DNA of 64,000 nt from Lutibacter flavus (GCF_900188355.1 NZ_FZNX01000001.1:7501-71500); one strand, 5' to 3'. Counted from the first letter of the stretch, positions 1 to 9,202 are shown. Translations and numbers: made by a program. The notes: a model not told the origin generated them from the sequence alone.

Positions 1-1233
1 ACCATTGATAAAAATTTCATCTCCATTTATGGTTAAATTATTTTTTTCATATACTTCAATAATTCTTTTATAAAATGGTAATGATTGAGAGTTTAATGCT
101 ACTGTCTTTCCAGCTTCAGGAACATAAATTGGACCGAAATTATCATCTGACCAGGCATATTGTGAACTATGAGGAAAAACCCTTGAGTTATAATTTCCAT
201 TAGGCGTTAGCTCTTTAGCAATGCTTTTCACTATTGGATTATTTTTAAGTCTTGCTGCATTTTCATCAGTTAAATTTAGCATATAATAATCCCCTTGAAA
301 ACTTCCTTCGGTTATATCATATCTTTTTAAAGTTGCAGCACTTAATTGTTGCCCTTCAGTTACAACTTTGTGCATGTATTGTGGTTTTGCTCTATCTGGT
401 AAAACTGTTTGTTTTCCGTTTATATAGATATAGCCATCTTTAATTTCTAACGAATCCCCAGGAATACCAACACATCGTTTTACATAATTAGACTTTTTAT
501 CTATAGGCTTATCGATGTGAATCTTCGATTTATCAAAAAAGAATCGAACTGTATCAACTGGCCAGCTAAATACTACAATTTCATTTCTTTTAATTTTTTG
601 TAAAGCAGGTAATCTAAAGTATGGTAATTGTGGCTTTTTTAAATAAGATTTAAATTTTGTTAATGGTAACGAATCATGAACCATTGGCGCAGCAATAGTC
701 GTCATGGGAGTTCTTGCACCATAGTGAAATTTACTAACAAATAGAAAATCACCAACAAGTAAAGATTTTTCTAATGAAGATGTTGGTATAGTGTAAGGTT
801 GCATAAAATAGGTGTGAACCAAAGTTGCAGCCACAATTGCAAATACAATTGAGCTTACCCATTCACCAAGTTCTGTTCTTGATTTTAAGCTTCTGTCTTC
901 AACATAACTTGCATTTTCAACATAGTTTAAATAATAAGCATAAAAACCTAAAGTTACAACTGCAAGTATAGAATCTATAGTTTTATATTTTCCAAAACTT
1001 CTAACTGTTTCTACCCAAACAACTGGAAACATCAGTAAATTAATTATTGGAATAAATAGTAAAATTACCCACCAAAAAGGTCTATTTATTATTTTCATTA
1101 AAATAACTCCATTGTATATTGGAACCAATGCTTCCCAGGATTTCCTACCAGCTTTTACATATAATTTCCAAGTTCCTAGAAAATGGATTACTTGTACTAT
1201 TAGAAAAAATATAAACCATTGAATCATTGTCAT
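1..1233 (-). CDS. lepB: Signal peptidase I (C-terminal part outside window)
   Basis: Membrane-bound serine protease that removes signal peptides from exported preproteins. The open frame runs from ATG at 1233 to the window edge without a stop (411 codons visible), so the C-terminus is missing. The N-terminal ~130 residues hold several hydrophobic segments, typical of the long Bacteroidota form. The catalytic region follows: Met144-Gln-Pro, then IPTSSLEKSL with the likely nucleophile Ser153, and VKRCVGIPGD with the likely general base Lys252. A second in-frame ATG at 1227 is an alternative start. It lies 18 bases after dapB and closes the parA-parB-DUF5683-dapB-lepB run. Seen: both catalytic motifs. 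Known: the Ser/Lys dyad mechanism. Confidence 0.93.
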   Translation of the reverse strand, partial: MTMIQWFIFFLIVQVIHFLGTWKLYVKAGRKSWEALVPIYNGVILMKIINRPFWWVILLFIPIINLLMFPVVWVETVRSFGKYKTIDSILAVVTLGFYAYYLNYVENASYVEDRSLKSRTELGEWVSSIVFAIVAATLVHTYFMQPYTIPTSSLEKSLLVGDFLFVSKFHYGARTPMTTIAAPMVHDSLPLTKFKSYLKKPQLPYFRLPALQKIKRNEIVVFSWPVDTVRFFFDKSKIHIDKPIDKKSNYVKRCVGIPGDSLEIKDGYIYINGKQTVLPDRAKPQYMHKVVTEGQQLSAATLKRYDITEGSFQGDYYMLNLTDENAARLKNNPIVKSIAKELTPNGNYNSRVFPHSSQYAWSDDNFGPIYVPEAGKTVALNSQSLPFYKRIIEVYEKNNLTINGDEIFING

Positions 1234-1251
1234 AATAAATAATTTTTAATA

Positions 1252-1956
1252 TTATTTTAAACCTAAAACGTCTTTCATCGTAAAAACGCCTTCTTTACCG
1301 AATAACCATTCGGCAGCAAAAACAGCTCCTTGGGCAAATCCATCTCGTGTAAAAGCAGTATGCTTAATATCTATAGAGTCAATTTCGGACTTATACTCAA
1401 CAGAATGTGTACCAGGCACATCTGCTATTCGTTTTGCAACTATAGGTATCTCAGAGTCTTTATTTGTTACATCTAATACCCAGTTTTTTTTATTTGTATG
1501 GTTTATTATTCCTTCAGCTAAAGTAATTGCTGTACCACTTGGGGCATCTAATTTTTTTGTATGATGAATTTCTTCCATTGAAATTTTATATTGGTTCAAA
1601 TTATTCATCATTTTAGCCAAATATTCATTTAGTTCAAAAAAGATATTCACTCCTAAACTAAAATTTGACGCATAAATAAAACCACCATTTTTTTCTTTAC
1701 AAAGTTCAGTGGCATCCTTATATTTATCTAGCCATCCAGTTGTACCGCTTACAACAGGAACGTTGTTATTTAAACAGTTTGTGATGTTATTAAATGCTAT
1801 AGAAGGAATACTAAAATCAATGGCAATATCGGCAACTTTTATGTCATAGCTTTTAGAATGTTCATCAACTTTTAAAACAATTTCGTGCCCTCTTTGTAAA
1901 GCAATTTGTTCAATTGTTTTACCCATTCTACCATAACCTAATAAAGCTATTTTCAT
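1252..1956 (-). CDS. dapB: 4-hydroxy-tetrahydrodipicolinate reductase
   Basis: Reduces 4-hydroxy-tetrahydrodipicolinate with NAD(P)H in the lysine and diaminopimelate pathway, supplying peptidoglycan precursors in the cytoplasm. The 234-residue protein starts with the dinucleotide-binding GYGRMGKTI (7-15). It carries GTTGW (71-75), SNFSLGVN (97-104) and the family signature HHTKKLDAPSGTA (131-143), which includes the catalytic His pair and Lys. It is slightly shorter than the ~270-residue enterobacterial enzyme, as usual in Bacteroidota. It lies between DUF5683 (2 bases upstream) and lepB, probably in one transcript with parAB. dapF of the same pathway is at 63.1-63.9 kb. Confidence 0.96.
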   Translation of the reverse strand: MKIALLGYGRMGKTIEQIALQRGHEIVLKVDEHSKSYDIKVADIAIDFSIPSIAFNNITNCLNNNVPVVSGTTGWLDKYKDATELCKEKNGGFIYASNFSLGVNIFFELNEYLAKMMNNLNQYKISMEEIHHTKKLDAPSGTAITLAEGIINHTNKKNWVLDVTNKDSEIPIVAKRIADVPGTHSVEYKSEIDSIDIKHTAFTRDGFAQGAVFAAEWLFGKEGVFTMKDVLGLK

Positions 1957-1958
1957 TT

Positions 1959-2537
1959 TTAAAATTTAAAATTTAAAGATGCTACAACAACGGACTTATT
2001 GGATACGGCATCTTGAATAATTTGAGGTGATAAAGATAAATTATTATCTACATTATGTTGCAGTAAATGTGCATTCGTACTAGCTTCCAGTACTTGTAAA
2101 ACATATAATGCCACTGTAACAAGTAAAGACAAATCACGATCTTTTTTATATGATTTTTGAGCTCTTATTAAGGCATCTTCTGATAATAAAATATTACCAT
2201 CTACACCATCAAATTCATTTGGTTTTCCATCTAATTTAAGCTTAAAGGCAGTTCGAGCTCTATTGTAATTAGTGCTATTTAAATCGTAAAAGTAGATTCC
2301 AGAACCAAGGGCACCCCAAACAAGAGGAATTTTCCAATATTTTTTATTGTATGCTTGGCCTAATCCTGGCAATATTGCTGAATAAAATGCGGCTTTAGCA
2401 GGAGAAAGCATATCAAATTCGACAGGGCTTATAACAGTTGTATCTTGTGCTTTTATTAATAGATCTTCTTGAGAAAAGCAATTAATAGTTGAAAATGAAA
2501 TTACTATTATTAAAATATAAAACTTTTTGTTAAACAC
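1959..2537 (-). CDS. DUF5683 domain protein, exported/membrane
   Basis: Function unknown. The 192-residue protein begins with a signal-like hydrophobic stretch ending near residue 22 (INCFSQ). The core 'LSPAKAAFYSAILPGLGQAYN' region followed by KKYWKIPLVWGALGSG and a Tyr/Asn-rich turn matches the DUF5683 family of Bacteroidota. Hydrophobic helices around 60-85 and 135-150 suggest membrane association. Its ATG overlaps the parB stop by one base (TAATG), implying translational coupling. Linkage to parB and dapB is usual in Flavobacteriia, so position is not evidence of a role in segregation. Confidence 0.75.
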   Translation of the reverse strand: MFNKKFYILIIVISFSTINCFSQEDLLIKAQDTTVISPVEFDMLSPAKAAFYSAILPGLGQAYNKKYWKIPLVWGALGSGIYFYDLNSTNYNRARTAFKLKLDGKPNEFDGVDGNILLSEDALIRAQKSYKKDRDLSLLVTVALYVLQVLEASTNAHLLQHNVDNNLSLSPQIIQDAVSNKSVVVASLNFKF

Positions 2538-3436
2538 TATTGAAGTAATTTTTTTATGCGATTAAAATCTTCTTCAGAATGAAATGGGATAATAATTTTT
2601 CCTTTATCATTTCCTGATAATTTAACGTCAACTTTATGCCCAAAGTATTCACTTATTGCTTTTAGTCCTTTATTTACAAATTTTGGTGTTTCAACTTGTT
2701 TTGTAGCAGTTTTTGGTGCTGTATTTACTCCGTTCTTAAGATTTTTAACAATTTCTTCAGTTTGTCTAACAGATAATTTTTGCTGTAATATTTTTTCGTA
2801 AATATTTAATTGATCTTCTGTATTTTCAATATTTATTAATGCTCTTCCATGACCCATTGAAATGAAAGTATCACGCATACCTGTTTGAATTATTGGATCT
2901 AATTTTAAAAGACGTAAATAATTACTAATTGTTGAACGTTTTTTTCCAACTCGCTGACTCATTTCTTCTTGAGTTAAATCAATTTCATCAATTAAACGTT
3001 GGTAAGATAATGCTACTTCAATAGGGTCTAAATCCTTTCGTTGAATATTTTCAACCAATGCCATTTCTAGCATTTCTTGATCATTCGCAAGTCTAATATA
3101 AGCTGGAATTGTTGTATTTCCAATTAATTTTGAAGCTCTAAATCTACGTTCACCTGATACTAATTGAAATTTGTTGCCGTCTAATTTTCTTACCGTTATT
3201 GGTTGAATAACTCCAAGTTGTTTAATAGAACTAGCTAATTCTCTTAAGGCCTCTTCATTAAAGTAACTTCTAGGTTGAAAAGGATTTATATCTATTAATT
3301 CTAATTCAATTTCAATTATACTACCAACAACTTTATCAGCATTTTTATCATTAGCCGATTTAATATCTGAGCTATTTTCATTTAATAAGGCAGATAATCC
3401 TCTTCCTAGTGCTTGTTTTCTAGTTGCTTTTGCCAT
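2537..3436 (-). CDS. parB: Chromosome partitioning protein ParB
   Basis: Centromere-binding CTPase clamp that loads on parS and works with ParA in chromosome segregation. The 299-residue protein has the N-terminal ParA-stimulating segment (KQALGRGLSALL, 7-18) and the CTP-binding ParB/Srx fold with NPFQPR (51-56), GERRFRA (95-101) and ENIQR (129-133). A helix-turn-helix region (about 155-178, LTQEEMSQRVGKKRSTISNY) and a C-terminal dimerisation domain follow. It starts 17 bases inside the end of parA, so the two are co-translated. I did not find a parS-like 16-base palindrome in the window. Confidence 0.96.
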   Translation of the reverse strand: MAKATRKQALGRGLSALLNENSSDIKSANDKNADKVVGSIIEIELELIDINPFQPRSYFNEEALRELASSIKQLGVIQPITVRKLDGNKFQLVSGERRFRASKLIGNTTIPAYIRLANDQEMLEMALVENIQRKDLDPIEVALSYQRLIDEIDLTQEEMSQRVGKKRSTISNYLRLLKLDPIIQTGMRDTFISMGHGRALINIENTEDQLNIYEKILQQKLSVRQTEEIVKNLKNGVNTAPKTATKQVETPKFVNKGLKAISEYFGHKVDVKLSGNDKGKIIIPFHSEEDFNRIKKLLQ

Positions 3437-4199
3437 CCTTATTATTTTTTATTATTTCGTGCGCTAAGTTAATATAATTTACAGCACCTCTACTTGTAGC
3501 ATCATATTCTATAATACTTTCTCCAAAACTTGGTGCTTCACTTAGTCGAACGTTTCTTTGAATAATAGTTTTAAAAACCATATCCTGAAAATGTTTTTTC
3601 ACTTCTTCCACTACTTGATTAGATAGCCTTAATCGAGAATCGTACATGGTAAGTAATAATCCTTCAATATCTAATTCAGGATTGTGTATTTTTTGAATAC
3701 TTTTTATTGTATTTAATAATTTCCCCAATCCTTCCAAAGCAAAATATTCACATTGAATAGGTATAATTACAGAATCTGAACCTACCAAGGCATTTAAAGT
3801 AATAAGTCCAAGTGAAGGAGCACAATCAATTAATATATAATCATACTCATCTTTAATATCCTTAAGAACTTCTTTAAGCATATACTCCCTGTTAACTTTA
3901 TCAACCAACTCAATTTCTATTGCTACTAAATCTATATGGGCTGGAATTATATCAACATTTGGCGAATTTGATTTTAAAATTGCTTCTTTTGCAGTTGCAG
4001 CATGTTCCAATAATTGATAGGTACCAATTTCAACATCTTCCACCACAATTCCAAGACCTGATGAGGCATTTGCTTGTGGATCAGCATCAATTAACAACAC
4101 TTTTTTTTCTAACACCCCTAAAGCGGCAGCTAAATTAACTGTTGTTGTAGTTTTACCAACACCACCTTTTTGATTGGCGACTGCAATAATTTTTCCCAT
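3420..4199 (-). CDS. parA: Chromosome partitioning ATPase ParA (Soj)
   Basis: Deviant Walker-A ATPase that binds nucleoid DNA and moves ParB-parS complexes. The 259-residue protein has KGGVGKTT (11-18) preceded by the usual VANQ, an IDADPQAN switch (about 38-45), and the IDCAPSLG Walker-B-like motif. It is the chromosomal short form without an N-terminal DNA-binding domain. It is first gene of the minus-strand run toward lepB; its upstream 80 bases separate it from the pepD terminator hairpin. I see no strong TAnnTTTG box there, only a weak TATTTTTA. Confidence 0.96.
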   Translation of the reverse strand: MGKIIAVANQKGGVGKTTTTVNLAAALGVLEKKVLLIDADPQANASSGLGIVVEDVEIGTYQLLEHAATAKEAILKSNSPNVDIIPAHIDLVAIEIELVDKVNREYMLKEVLKDIKDEYDYILIDCAPSLGLITLNALVGSDSVIIPIQCEYFALEGLGKLLNTIKSIQKIHNPELDIEGLLLTMYDSRLRLSNQVVEEVKKHFQDMVFKTIIQRNVRLSEAPSFGESIIEYDATSRGAVNYINLAHEIIKNNKDGKSN

Positions 4200-4280
4200 A
4201 AAAGATTAAAGAATTATTTTAAGTTGTAAAAATACAATTATTTATGGTTTTTAAAAGGGAATATTGTTAACAAACATATA

Positions 4281-4320
4281 AAAAACAAAAGCGATTGAAA
4301 TTTCAATCGCTTTTGTTTTT
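4281..4320 (-). terminator. Intrinsic terminator of pepD
   Basis: A perfect 40-base palindrome: 20 bases AAAAACAAAAGCGATTGAAA followed directly by their reverse complement. The GC-bearing core with A/T flanks on both sides makes it usable on either strand. It lies 2 bases beyond the pepD stop and is upstream of parA, so the minus-strand role for pepD is most likely. Confidence 0.8.
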
Positions 4321-4322
4321 TA

Positions 4323-5780
4323 TTACTTTCTTAAAGGAATATTTTCCAGAATTTCAATTAAAAAATTCCAAAATTTTTGACTTGATTTTATGCTTGCTCT
4401 TTCATCGGGCGAATGAGCGCCTTGTATTGTTGGACCAAATGAAATCATATCCATTTCTGGGTAATTTGTTCCTAAAATTCCACATTCTAATCCTGCATGA
4501 CACGCAACAACATTTGCTTTACTTTTAAATAATTTTTGATAAGTATCTGTAAGTACATTTAAAATTAAAGAATCTGTATTTGGTTTCCAACCGGGATAAG
4601 AACCAGATAAAGCAACGTTATAACCAACCATTTCAAATGTAGCCTTTAATGCATTTGCTAAATCATTTTTTGAAGATTCCACAGATGATCTGGTTAAACA
4701 TAAAATTTTAATGAGCTCATCTTTAACAATAACACGTGCAATATTATTAGATGTTTCAACTAAATCTTCCATATCATTACTCATTCTGTAAACCCCATTG
4801 TGGGCAGCATAAATAACTTTTAATAAAGAGGTTTGACTTATAGCTGTCATTACTTTTTTAGGTGTCTCAATTTCTGGATAAGAAATTTCTAAATTAGGGT
4901 CAGCAGTTTTAAATTCAAGTTTAATTTCTTTACTGATTTTTTTAATTTTTTTTAGAAAGATATCTTTTTGTGATTTATAGACTGATATGATTGCAAAACT
5001 TTCTCTTGGGATAGCATTTCTTAAACTTCCACCATTTATTTCAGAAATGCGAATATAATCTTGCACTTCATATAAAACCCGATTCATAATTTTATTAGCA
5101 TTTCCCAAACCTTTGTGTATATCCATACCAGAATGTCCTCCATTAAGTCCAGTAACTGAAATTTTGAATCCAATGGAATTTGAAGGAGTATGTACTTCGT
5201 TGTAAGTATTAGTAGCCGTGATATCTATACCTCCAGCACAACCAATATCAATTTCATCATCTTCTTCAGTATCTAAATTAAGTAGTATTTCACCATCTAA
5301 ATATCCAGCTTGCAATCCCATTGCACCAGTCATTCCTGTTTCTTCATCAATTGTAAACAATGCTTCAATTGCAGGATGTTTAATATCTTTAGAGGCTAAA
5401 ACACTCATTATAGCCGCAACTCCTAAACCGTTATCAGCTCCAAGTGTTGTTCCTTCAGCTTTTACCCAATCTCCTTCAATTTTCATTTTAATCCCTTCCG
5501 TATCAAAATCAAAAATAGTATCAGAATTTTTTTGATGAACCATATCTAAATGCGATTGCATTACAATTGTTTTTCGGTTCTCCATTCCTTTTGAAGCAGG
5601 CTTTTTTATAATAACGTTTCCAACTGGGTCAACTATTGTTTTTAGATTTAGTTTGTTACCAAAATCAACCATAAATTGAATTACTTTTTCTTCTTTTTTG
5701 GAACCTCTTGGAACTGCGTTTAAATCTGCAAAATTATTCCAAAGTGCTTTTGGTTCTAATGTTCTAATTTCATTATTCAT
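4323..5780 (-). CDS. pepD: Aminoacyl-histidine dipeptidase (PepD, M20 family)
   Basis: Zinc dipeptidase (Xaa-His and broader dipeptides), cytoplasmic. The 485-residue length matches the PepD/carnosinase-like family. Metal-site motifs are seen in order: SHLDMVHQ (76-83, His77 and Asp79), GADNGLG (114-120, bridging Asp) and DEETGMTGA (145-153, catalytic Glu pair). The C-terminal part has the late metal His in the GAHSPDE segment near residue 455. It is transcribed alone, with a strong terminator immediately after the stop. The nitroreductase gene lies just upstream on the same strand, 23 bases away. Confidence 0.93.
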   Translation of the reverse strand: MNNEIRTLEPKALWNNFADLNAVPRGSKKEEKVIQFMVDFGNKLNLKTIVDPVGNVIIKKPASKGMENRKTIVMQSHLDMVHQKNSDTIFDFDTEGIKMKIEGDWVKAEGTTLGADNGLGVAAIMSVLASKDIKHPAIEALFTIDEETGMTGAMGLQAGYLDGEILLNLDTEEDDEIDIGCAGGIDITATNTYNEVHTPSNSIGFKISVTGLNGGHSGMDIHKGLGNANKIMNRVLYEVQDYIRISEINGGSLRNAIPRESFAIISVYKSQKDIFLKKIKKISKEIKLEFKTADPNLEISYPEIETPKKVMTAISQTSLLKVIYAAHNGVYRMSNDMEDLVETSNNIARVIVKDELIKILCLTRSSVESSKNDLANALKATFEMVGYNVALSGSYPGWKPNTDSLILNVLTDTYQKLFKSKANVVACHAGLECGILGTNYPEMDMISFGPTIQGAHSPDERASIKSSQKFWNFLIEILENIPLRK

Positions 5781-5803
5781 ATCTAAATTTATTAATTGAT
5801 TTT

Positions 5804-6436
5804 TTAGTTTATTTCTATAATTGTATCATTTAAAGGCTTACGAACTTTTTTCATTTCACTCATAATATCATCCTCAGCTCTGTATCCAACAGGTAACATT
5901 AAAACAGATTTTAAATTTAAATCTTTTAAGCTTAATAATTCGTCAATTTTATGAGGAATAAAGCCTTCCAAAGGACAAGCATCAATTCTTTCAATGGCAC
6001 ATACGGTCATTAAATTACCTAATGCAATATAAGTTTGGTATTTTGCTGAAAGTTGTTTTTCTTCATTTGACATATTTTTATACATATCAACAAGTTGATT
6101 TCTAAAATTTGAAATAACTTCTTCATCAACATTTCTAATTTTTTTTTCTAAATCAAAATAGGCATTAACATCATCAGCTGTGGTATCATTTTCTATACAT
6201 AATACGAGTAGGTGAGAAGCATCTGCAACCTGTCGCTGATAATAAGAATGTTCAACAAATTTTTCTTGTAATTCTTTATTATTAATTACAATCATTTTTA
6301 TGGGTTGAAGTCCAAACGATGTAGCCGTTAAATTAAAAGCGATTTTAAGTTTATCAATTTTATCTTTTGATAGTTTTTTAGAAGGGTCGAACTTTTTTGT
6401 TGCATATCTCCATTCTAAACTATTGATTATGTTCAT
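5804..6436 (-). CDS. Nitroreductase family NAD(P)H-dependent oxidoreductase
   Basis: FMN-dependent oxidoreductase of the nitroreductase superfamily (NfsB-like). The physiological substrate cannot be told from sequence. I start it at ATG 6436 (MNIINSLEWRYATKKFD, 210 residues) because that is where family similarity begins. The frame extends upstream to ATG 6478, but a TAnnTTTG promoter-like box lies inside that extension. FMN-binding features are the N-terminal RYATKKFD and the LQPIKMIVI and C-terminal MLPVGYRAEDD segments. ACPLEGF fits the usual substrate-pocket turn. It may be co-transcribed with pepD. Confidence 0.88.
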   Translation of the reverse strand: MNIINSLEWRYATKKFDPSKKLSKDKIDKLKIAFNLTATSFGLQPIKMIVINNKELQEKFVEHSYYQRQVADASHLLVLCIENDTTADDVNAYFDLEKKIRNVDEEVISNFRNQLVDMYKNMSNEEKQLSAKYQTYIALGNLMTVCAIERIDACPLEGFIPHKIDELLSLKDLNLKSVLMLPVGYRAEDDIMSEMKKVRKPLNDTIIEIN

Positions 6437-6456
6437 TCTTATATATTTAATTAAGA

Positions 6457-6464
6457 CAAAATTA
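6457..6464 (-). promoter_or_regulatory. Candidate -7 box for the nitroreductase gene
   Basis: Minus-strand TAATTTTG matches the Bacteroidota -7 consensus TAnnTTTG about 20 bases upstream of ATG 6436. No clear -33 TTG was found at 19-21 bases spacing. It supports the shorter start of the gene. Confidence 0.35.
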
Positions 6465-6552
6465 GTTAAAATTACCAAAAAAACAGGGAAATAAGTGGTT
6501 CAATTTTTATAACTAAAAGTAAATTTTTACATTTAGAAAGTTAAAAAATGCT

Positions 6553-7824
6553 ATGAAAGAAAATTTACTTCATTTTATATGGAAACTTAAGTTGTTTTCA
6601 TCTAAAAAAATGCTGTCTACTAATGAAGAAAGTATTGAAATTACTTCGACCGGGATTGAAAACTTAAATTCGGGACCTGATTTTTTTAATGCAAAAATTC
6701 AAATTAATAATCAAGTTTGGGCTGGTAATGTTGAGATTCATATTAATTCTTCAGATTGGTATAAACACAATCATGAAATTGATGAGAATTATGATTCTGT
6801 AATTCTACATGTTGTTTGGGAACATGATGTTGAAATTTATAGAAAGAATGGGGATACCGTTTCTACATTAGAATTAAAAAATTACATTTCAAAAGAAGTA
6901 TTAAAAAATTACGAGCAACTTTTTAGTAAAAATAATAATTGGATTAATTGTGAGAAGGATATAAATTCAGTCAATTCTTTTGCAATGGATAATTGGCTGG
7001 AACGACTTTATTTTGAAAGGCTAGAACAAAAATCTTTATTTATAAATCAAGTATTAGCAGCTAATTTAAATAATTGGGAAGCAACTTTATTTATTTTATT
7101 GGCTAAAAATTTTGGTTTAAAGGTTAATGCTGATGCTTTTTTAAATTTTGCTAGATCATTTGATTTTTCAATTGTTAGAAAAGTTTCAAATAATTTGGAA
7201 CAATTAGAAGCGTTGTTTTTTGGACAAGCTGGATTGCTATCTAATGAAAAGGAGTCTGTTTATTTTAATAAATTAAAACAAGAATACAGTTATTTAAAAG
7301 TAAAGTTTAAACTTTCACCTATTTCAAAAGGGGAAGTGCAATTTTTTAGGCTGCGCCCTAATAATTTTCCAACAATTAGATTGTCTCAATTGGCATTTTT
7401 ATTTAATAAAAATCAAAATTTGTTTTCTAAAATAACTGAGGTTAATTCTCTTGAAGGGTTTTATAAATTATTTGAAGTTTCAACATTGCCTTTTTGGGAA
7501 ACTCATTATACATTTGAAACAACTTCTAAAAAGAGTTCTAAAAAATTAACAAAGTCGTTTGTAGATTTACTATTGATAAATACAATTCTACCTTTAAAAT
7601 TCGTTTATTTAAAGAGTATTGGAAAAAGTGATTTCAGTTCAATATTTTCTATATTGGAGGAAATAAAACCAGAAAAAAATACAATTATTTCTAATTTTAA
7701 TTATTTAAAAATAGATAGTTCTAATGCATTTAAAACACAAGCTTTACTTCAATTAAAAAACGAATATTGTAATAAACAGTTATGTTTGCAATGCTCTATT
7801 GGGAAAGAACTATTAAAACGTTAG
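6553..7824 (+). CDS. DUF2851 family protein
   Basis: Function unknown; the family is widespread in Bacteroidota and usually ~420 residues, as here (423). The N-terminal half holds the characteristic segments ENLNSGPDFFNAKI and VWAGNVEIHINSSDWYKHNH, followed by YDSVILHVVWEHD. No signal peptide, so cytoplasmic. The C-terminal part ends with a Cys-containing tail (CNKQLCLQCSIGKELL) that could bind a metal, but this is only a suggestion. Its last 4 bases overlap the end of the convergent hydrolase gene. No transcript partner on the plus strand. Confidence 0.85.
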   Translation: MKENLLHFIWKLKLFSSKKMLSTNEESIEITSTGIENLNSGPDFFNAKIQINNQVWAGNVEIHINSSDWYKHNHEIDENYDSVILHVVWEHDVEIYRKNGDTVSTLELKNYISKEVLKNYEQLFSKNNNWINCEKDINSVNSFAMDNWLERLYFERLEQKSLFINQVLAANLNNWEATLFILLAKNFGLKVNADAFLNFARSFDFSIVRKVSNNLEQLEALFFGQAGLLSNEKESVYFNKLKQEYSYLKVKFKLSPISKGEVQFFRLRPNNFPTIRLSQLAFLFNKNQNLFSKITEVNSLEGFYKLFEVSTLPFWETHYTFETTSKKSSKKLTKSFVDLLLINTILPLKFVYLKSIGKSDFSSIFSILEEIKPEKNTIISNFNYLKIDSSNAFKTQALLQLKNEYCNKQLCLQCSIGKELLKR

Positions 7825-8582
7825 TTTTTTGGATACCAATTAGATAAACGAACTTCAACGTTTTTATCCTTGTTCTGAACTAAGTTTTTAAAAGCTTCAA
7901 CATCGCTAAAACCTTCACTACCTCTATAATGATATGGATATACAATTTTTGGTTTAAACTCTAAAACAGCATTTGCAGCTTGGTTTATATCCATAGTATA
8001 AGGTAAATTCATACAAACAAAAGCAACATCTATATTTCTCAACATTCTCATTTCAATAATATCTTCAGTGTCACCAGAAATGTAAATTCGTTTATTTTCA
8101 ATATTTAAAACATACCCATTACCTCTTCCTTTAGGGTGTTTTGCATTTTCTTCTTCAGGTAAATTATACATAGGAATGGCTTTAATAAAATAATCTAATC
8201 GATGTACACCTTGTCCATTATTTAAAACAATCACTTGTGAATTGTAGCTTTCTGGTAATTTATTTGCAACTGCTTGAGGAACTATAATTATGCTTTTTGA
8301 AGTGTCAATTGAATCTAACGTTTTTTGATCTAGATGATCACCGTGAATATCAGTTAATAAAATAATATCTGGAGATTTGAGCCCTTTATATAAATCTATA
8401 CCTCCATAAGGATCTATGTAAATTGTTTTATTGTTATGAGTTAATACGAGACTACCGTGCAATACTGGATGAATTTTTAATATTCCATTTGGAGTTTTTA
8501 ATTCATCCAAAATTGGATTTTGTGCAAAGGAAATTGAGCTAATAAATACAAAAAATGATACTAAGGCTATTTTTACTTTCAT
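7821..8582 (-). CDS. Secreted metallo-beta-lactamase-fold hydrolase (UlaG-like)
   Basis: Predicted metal-dependent hydrolase of the MBL-fold UlaG-like group, probably periplasmic: residues 1-20 form a signal peptide ending SISFAQ. The metal motif is TDIHGDHLD (77-85), a THxHxDH variant with His80, Asp82 and His83. Later ligands are likely in ISGDTED (about 168-174) and YPYHYRG near residue 217. Length 253 suits the family. The substrate is unknown. The gene ends tail-to-tail over DUF2851 with 4 shared bases and stands alone on its strand. Confidence 0.85.
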   Translation of the reverse strand: MKVKIALVSFFVFISSISFAQNPILDELKTPNGILKIHPVLHGSLVLTHNNKTIYIDPYGGIDLYKGLKSPDIILLTDIHGDHLDQKTLDSIDTSKSIIIVPQAVANKLPESYNSQVIVLNNGQGVHRLDYFIKAIPMYNLPEEENAKHPKGRGNGYVLNIENKRIYISGDTEDIIEMRMLRNIDVAFVCMNLPYTMDINQAANAVLEFKPKIVYPYHYRGSEGFSDVEAFKNLVQNKDKNVEVRLSNWYPKN

Positions 8583-8683
8583 ATGATTAATTTAATAATG
8601 ATGTTTATAAATGTACTATTAAATTAATAAATGCTAATATTATGCCAAATATGATAAAACTTGAAAATCTGTATTTTGTAAAA

Positions 8684-9100
8684 TTAATTTCTTTTTTTAT
8701 AAAAATCTTTAACCCAAGCTACCATTTGATTTTCTGTAATTAATTCAGAATTAAAAACACCAACAAGTTTATCTGCAACTTGCATATTACTTTTAATAGC
8801 TTTTTCAAATATTTTTTTCATTTTTGCAGGACCAAATAACACTATGGAATCACTCATTTCAACTTCTTTAATTAGATTTTTCAGAAATTGATTGGTTTGC
8901 TCAGTTCGTCGATTCAATCTGTTTTTTTCATAAGTAAGATATTGGTTGCCAAACCTACCAAATTTTTTTGAATCCCCTTCAACTCTTTCTCTCATTACGA
9001 TATTTGACTCAATTTTTTTAATAGAATGATGGTCGTTGTTTGATAGTTTAATAATTACAGCTTGTTTTGTGTCGATCCAGATTCCAATGTTTTGTTTCAT
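8684..9100 (-). CDS. Conserved small protein, possibly baeRF/host-attachment-like
   Basis: 138 residues, not assigned with certainty. It opens with MKQNIGIWIDTKQAVIIKL, a beta-strand and turn also seen in bacterial eRF1-like (baeRF, 'host attachment') proteins. The later segment DSIVLFGPAKMKKIFEKAI resembles the Rossmann-like half of that fold. The middle is very basic (RERVEGDSKKFGRFG...NRLNRRTEQ). No signal peptide. It is a single gene between the hydrolase and the fadE terminator. A ribosome- or RNA-related role is inference only. Confidence 0.6.
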   Translation of the reverse strand: MKQNIGIWIDTKQAVIIKLSNNDHHSIKKIESNIVMRERVEGDSKKFGRFGNQYLTYEKNRLNRRTEQTNQFLKNLIKEVEMSDSIVLFGPAKMKKIFEKAIKSNMQVADKLVGVFNSELITENQMVAWVKDFYKKRN

Positions 9101-9202
9101 AATTAAAGCTTTTAATGATTTAACAATTGGGGGTAAAAGAGGTGTTTGAACTCTATTTTAAAGTTACGAAAAAATATTTTTCTAAATTCAAAAAAAATAA
9201 AA

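Noticed and set aside
252-443. 63-codon plus-strand frame near the left edge
   Set aside because: Antisense to the catalytic domain of lepB, which is open to the window edge.
5218-5535. 105-codon plus-strand frame opposite pepD
   Set aside because: Antisense shadow of conserved dipeptidase motifs, with low-complexity Ser/Ile/Pro sequence.
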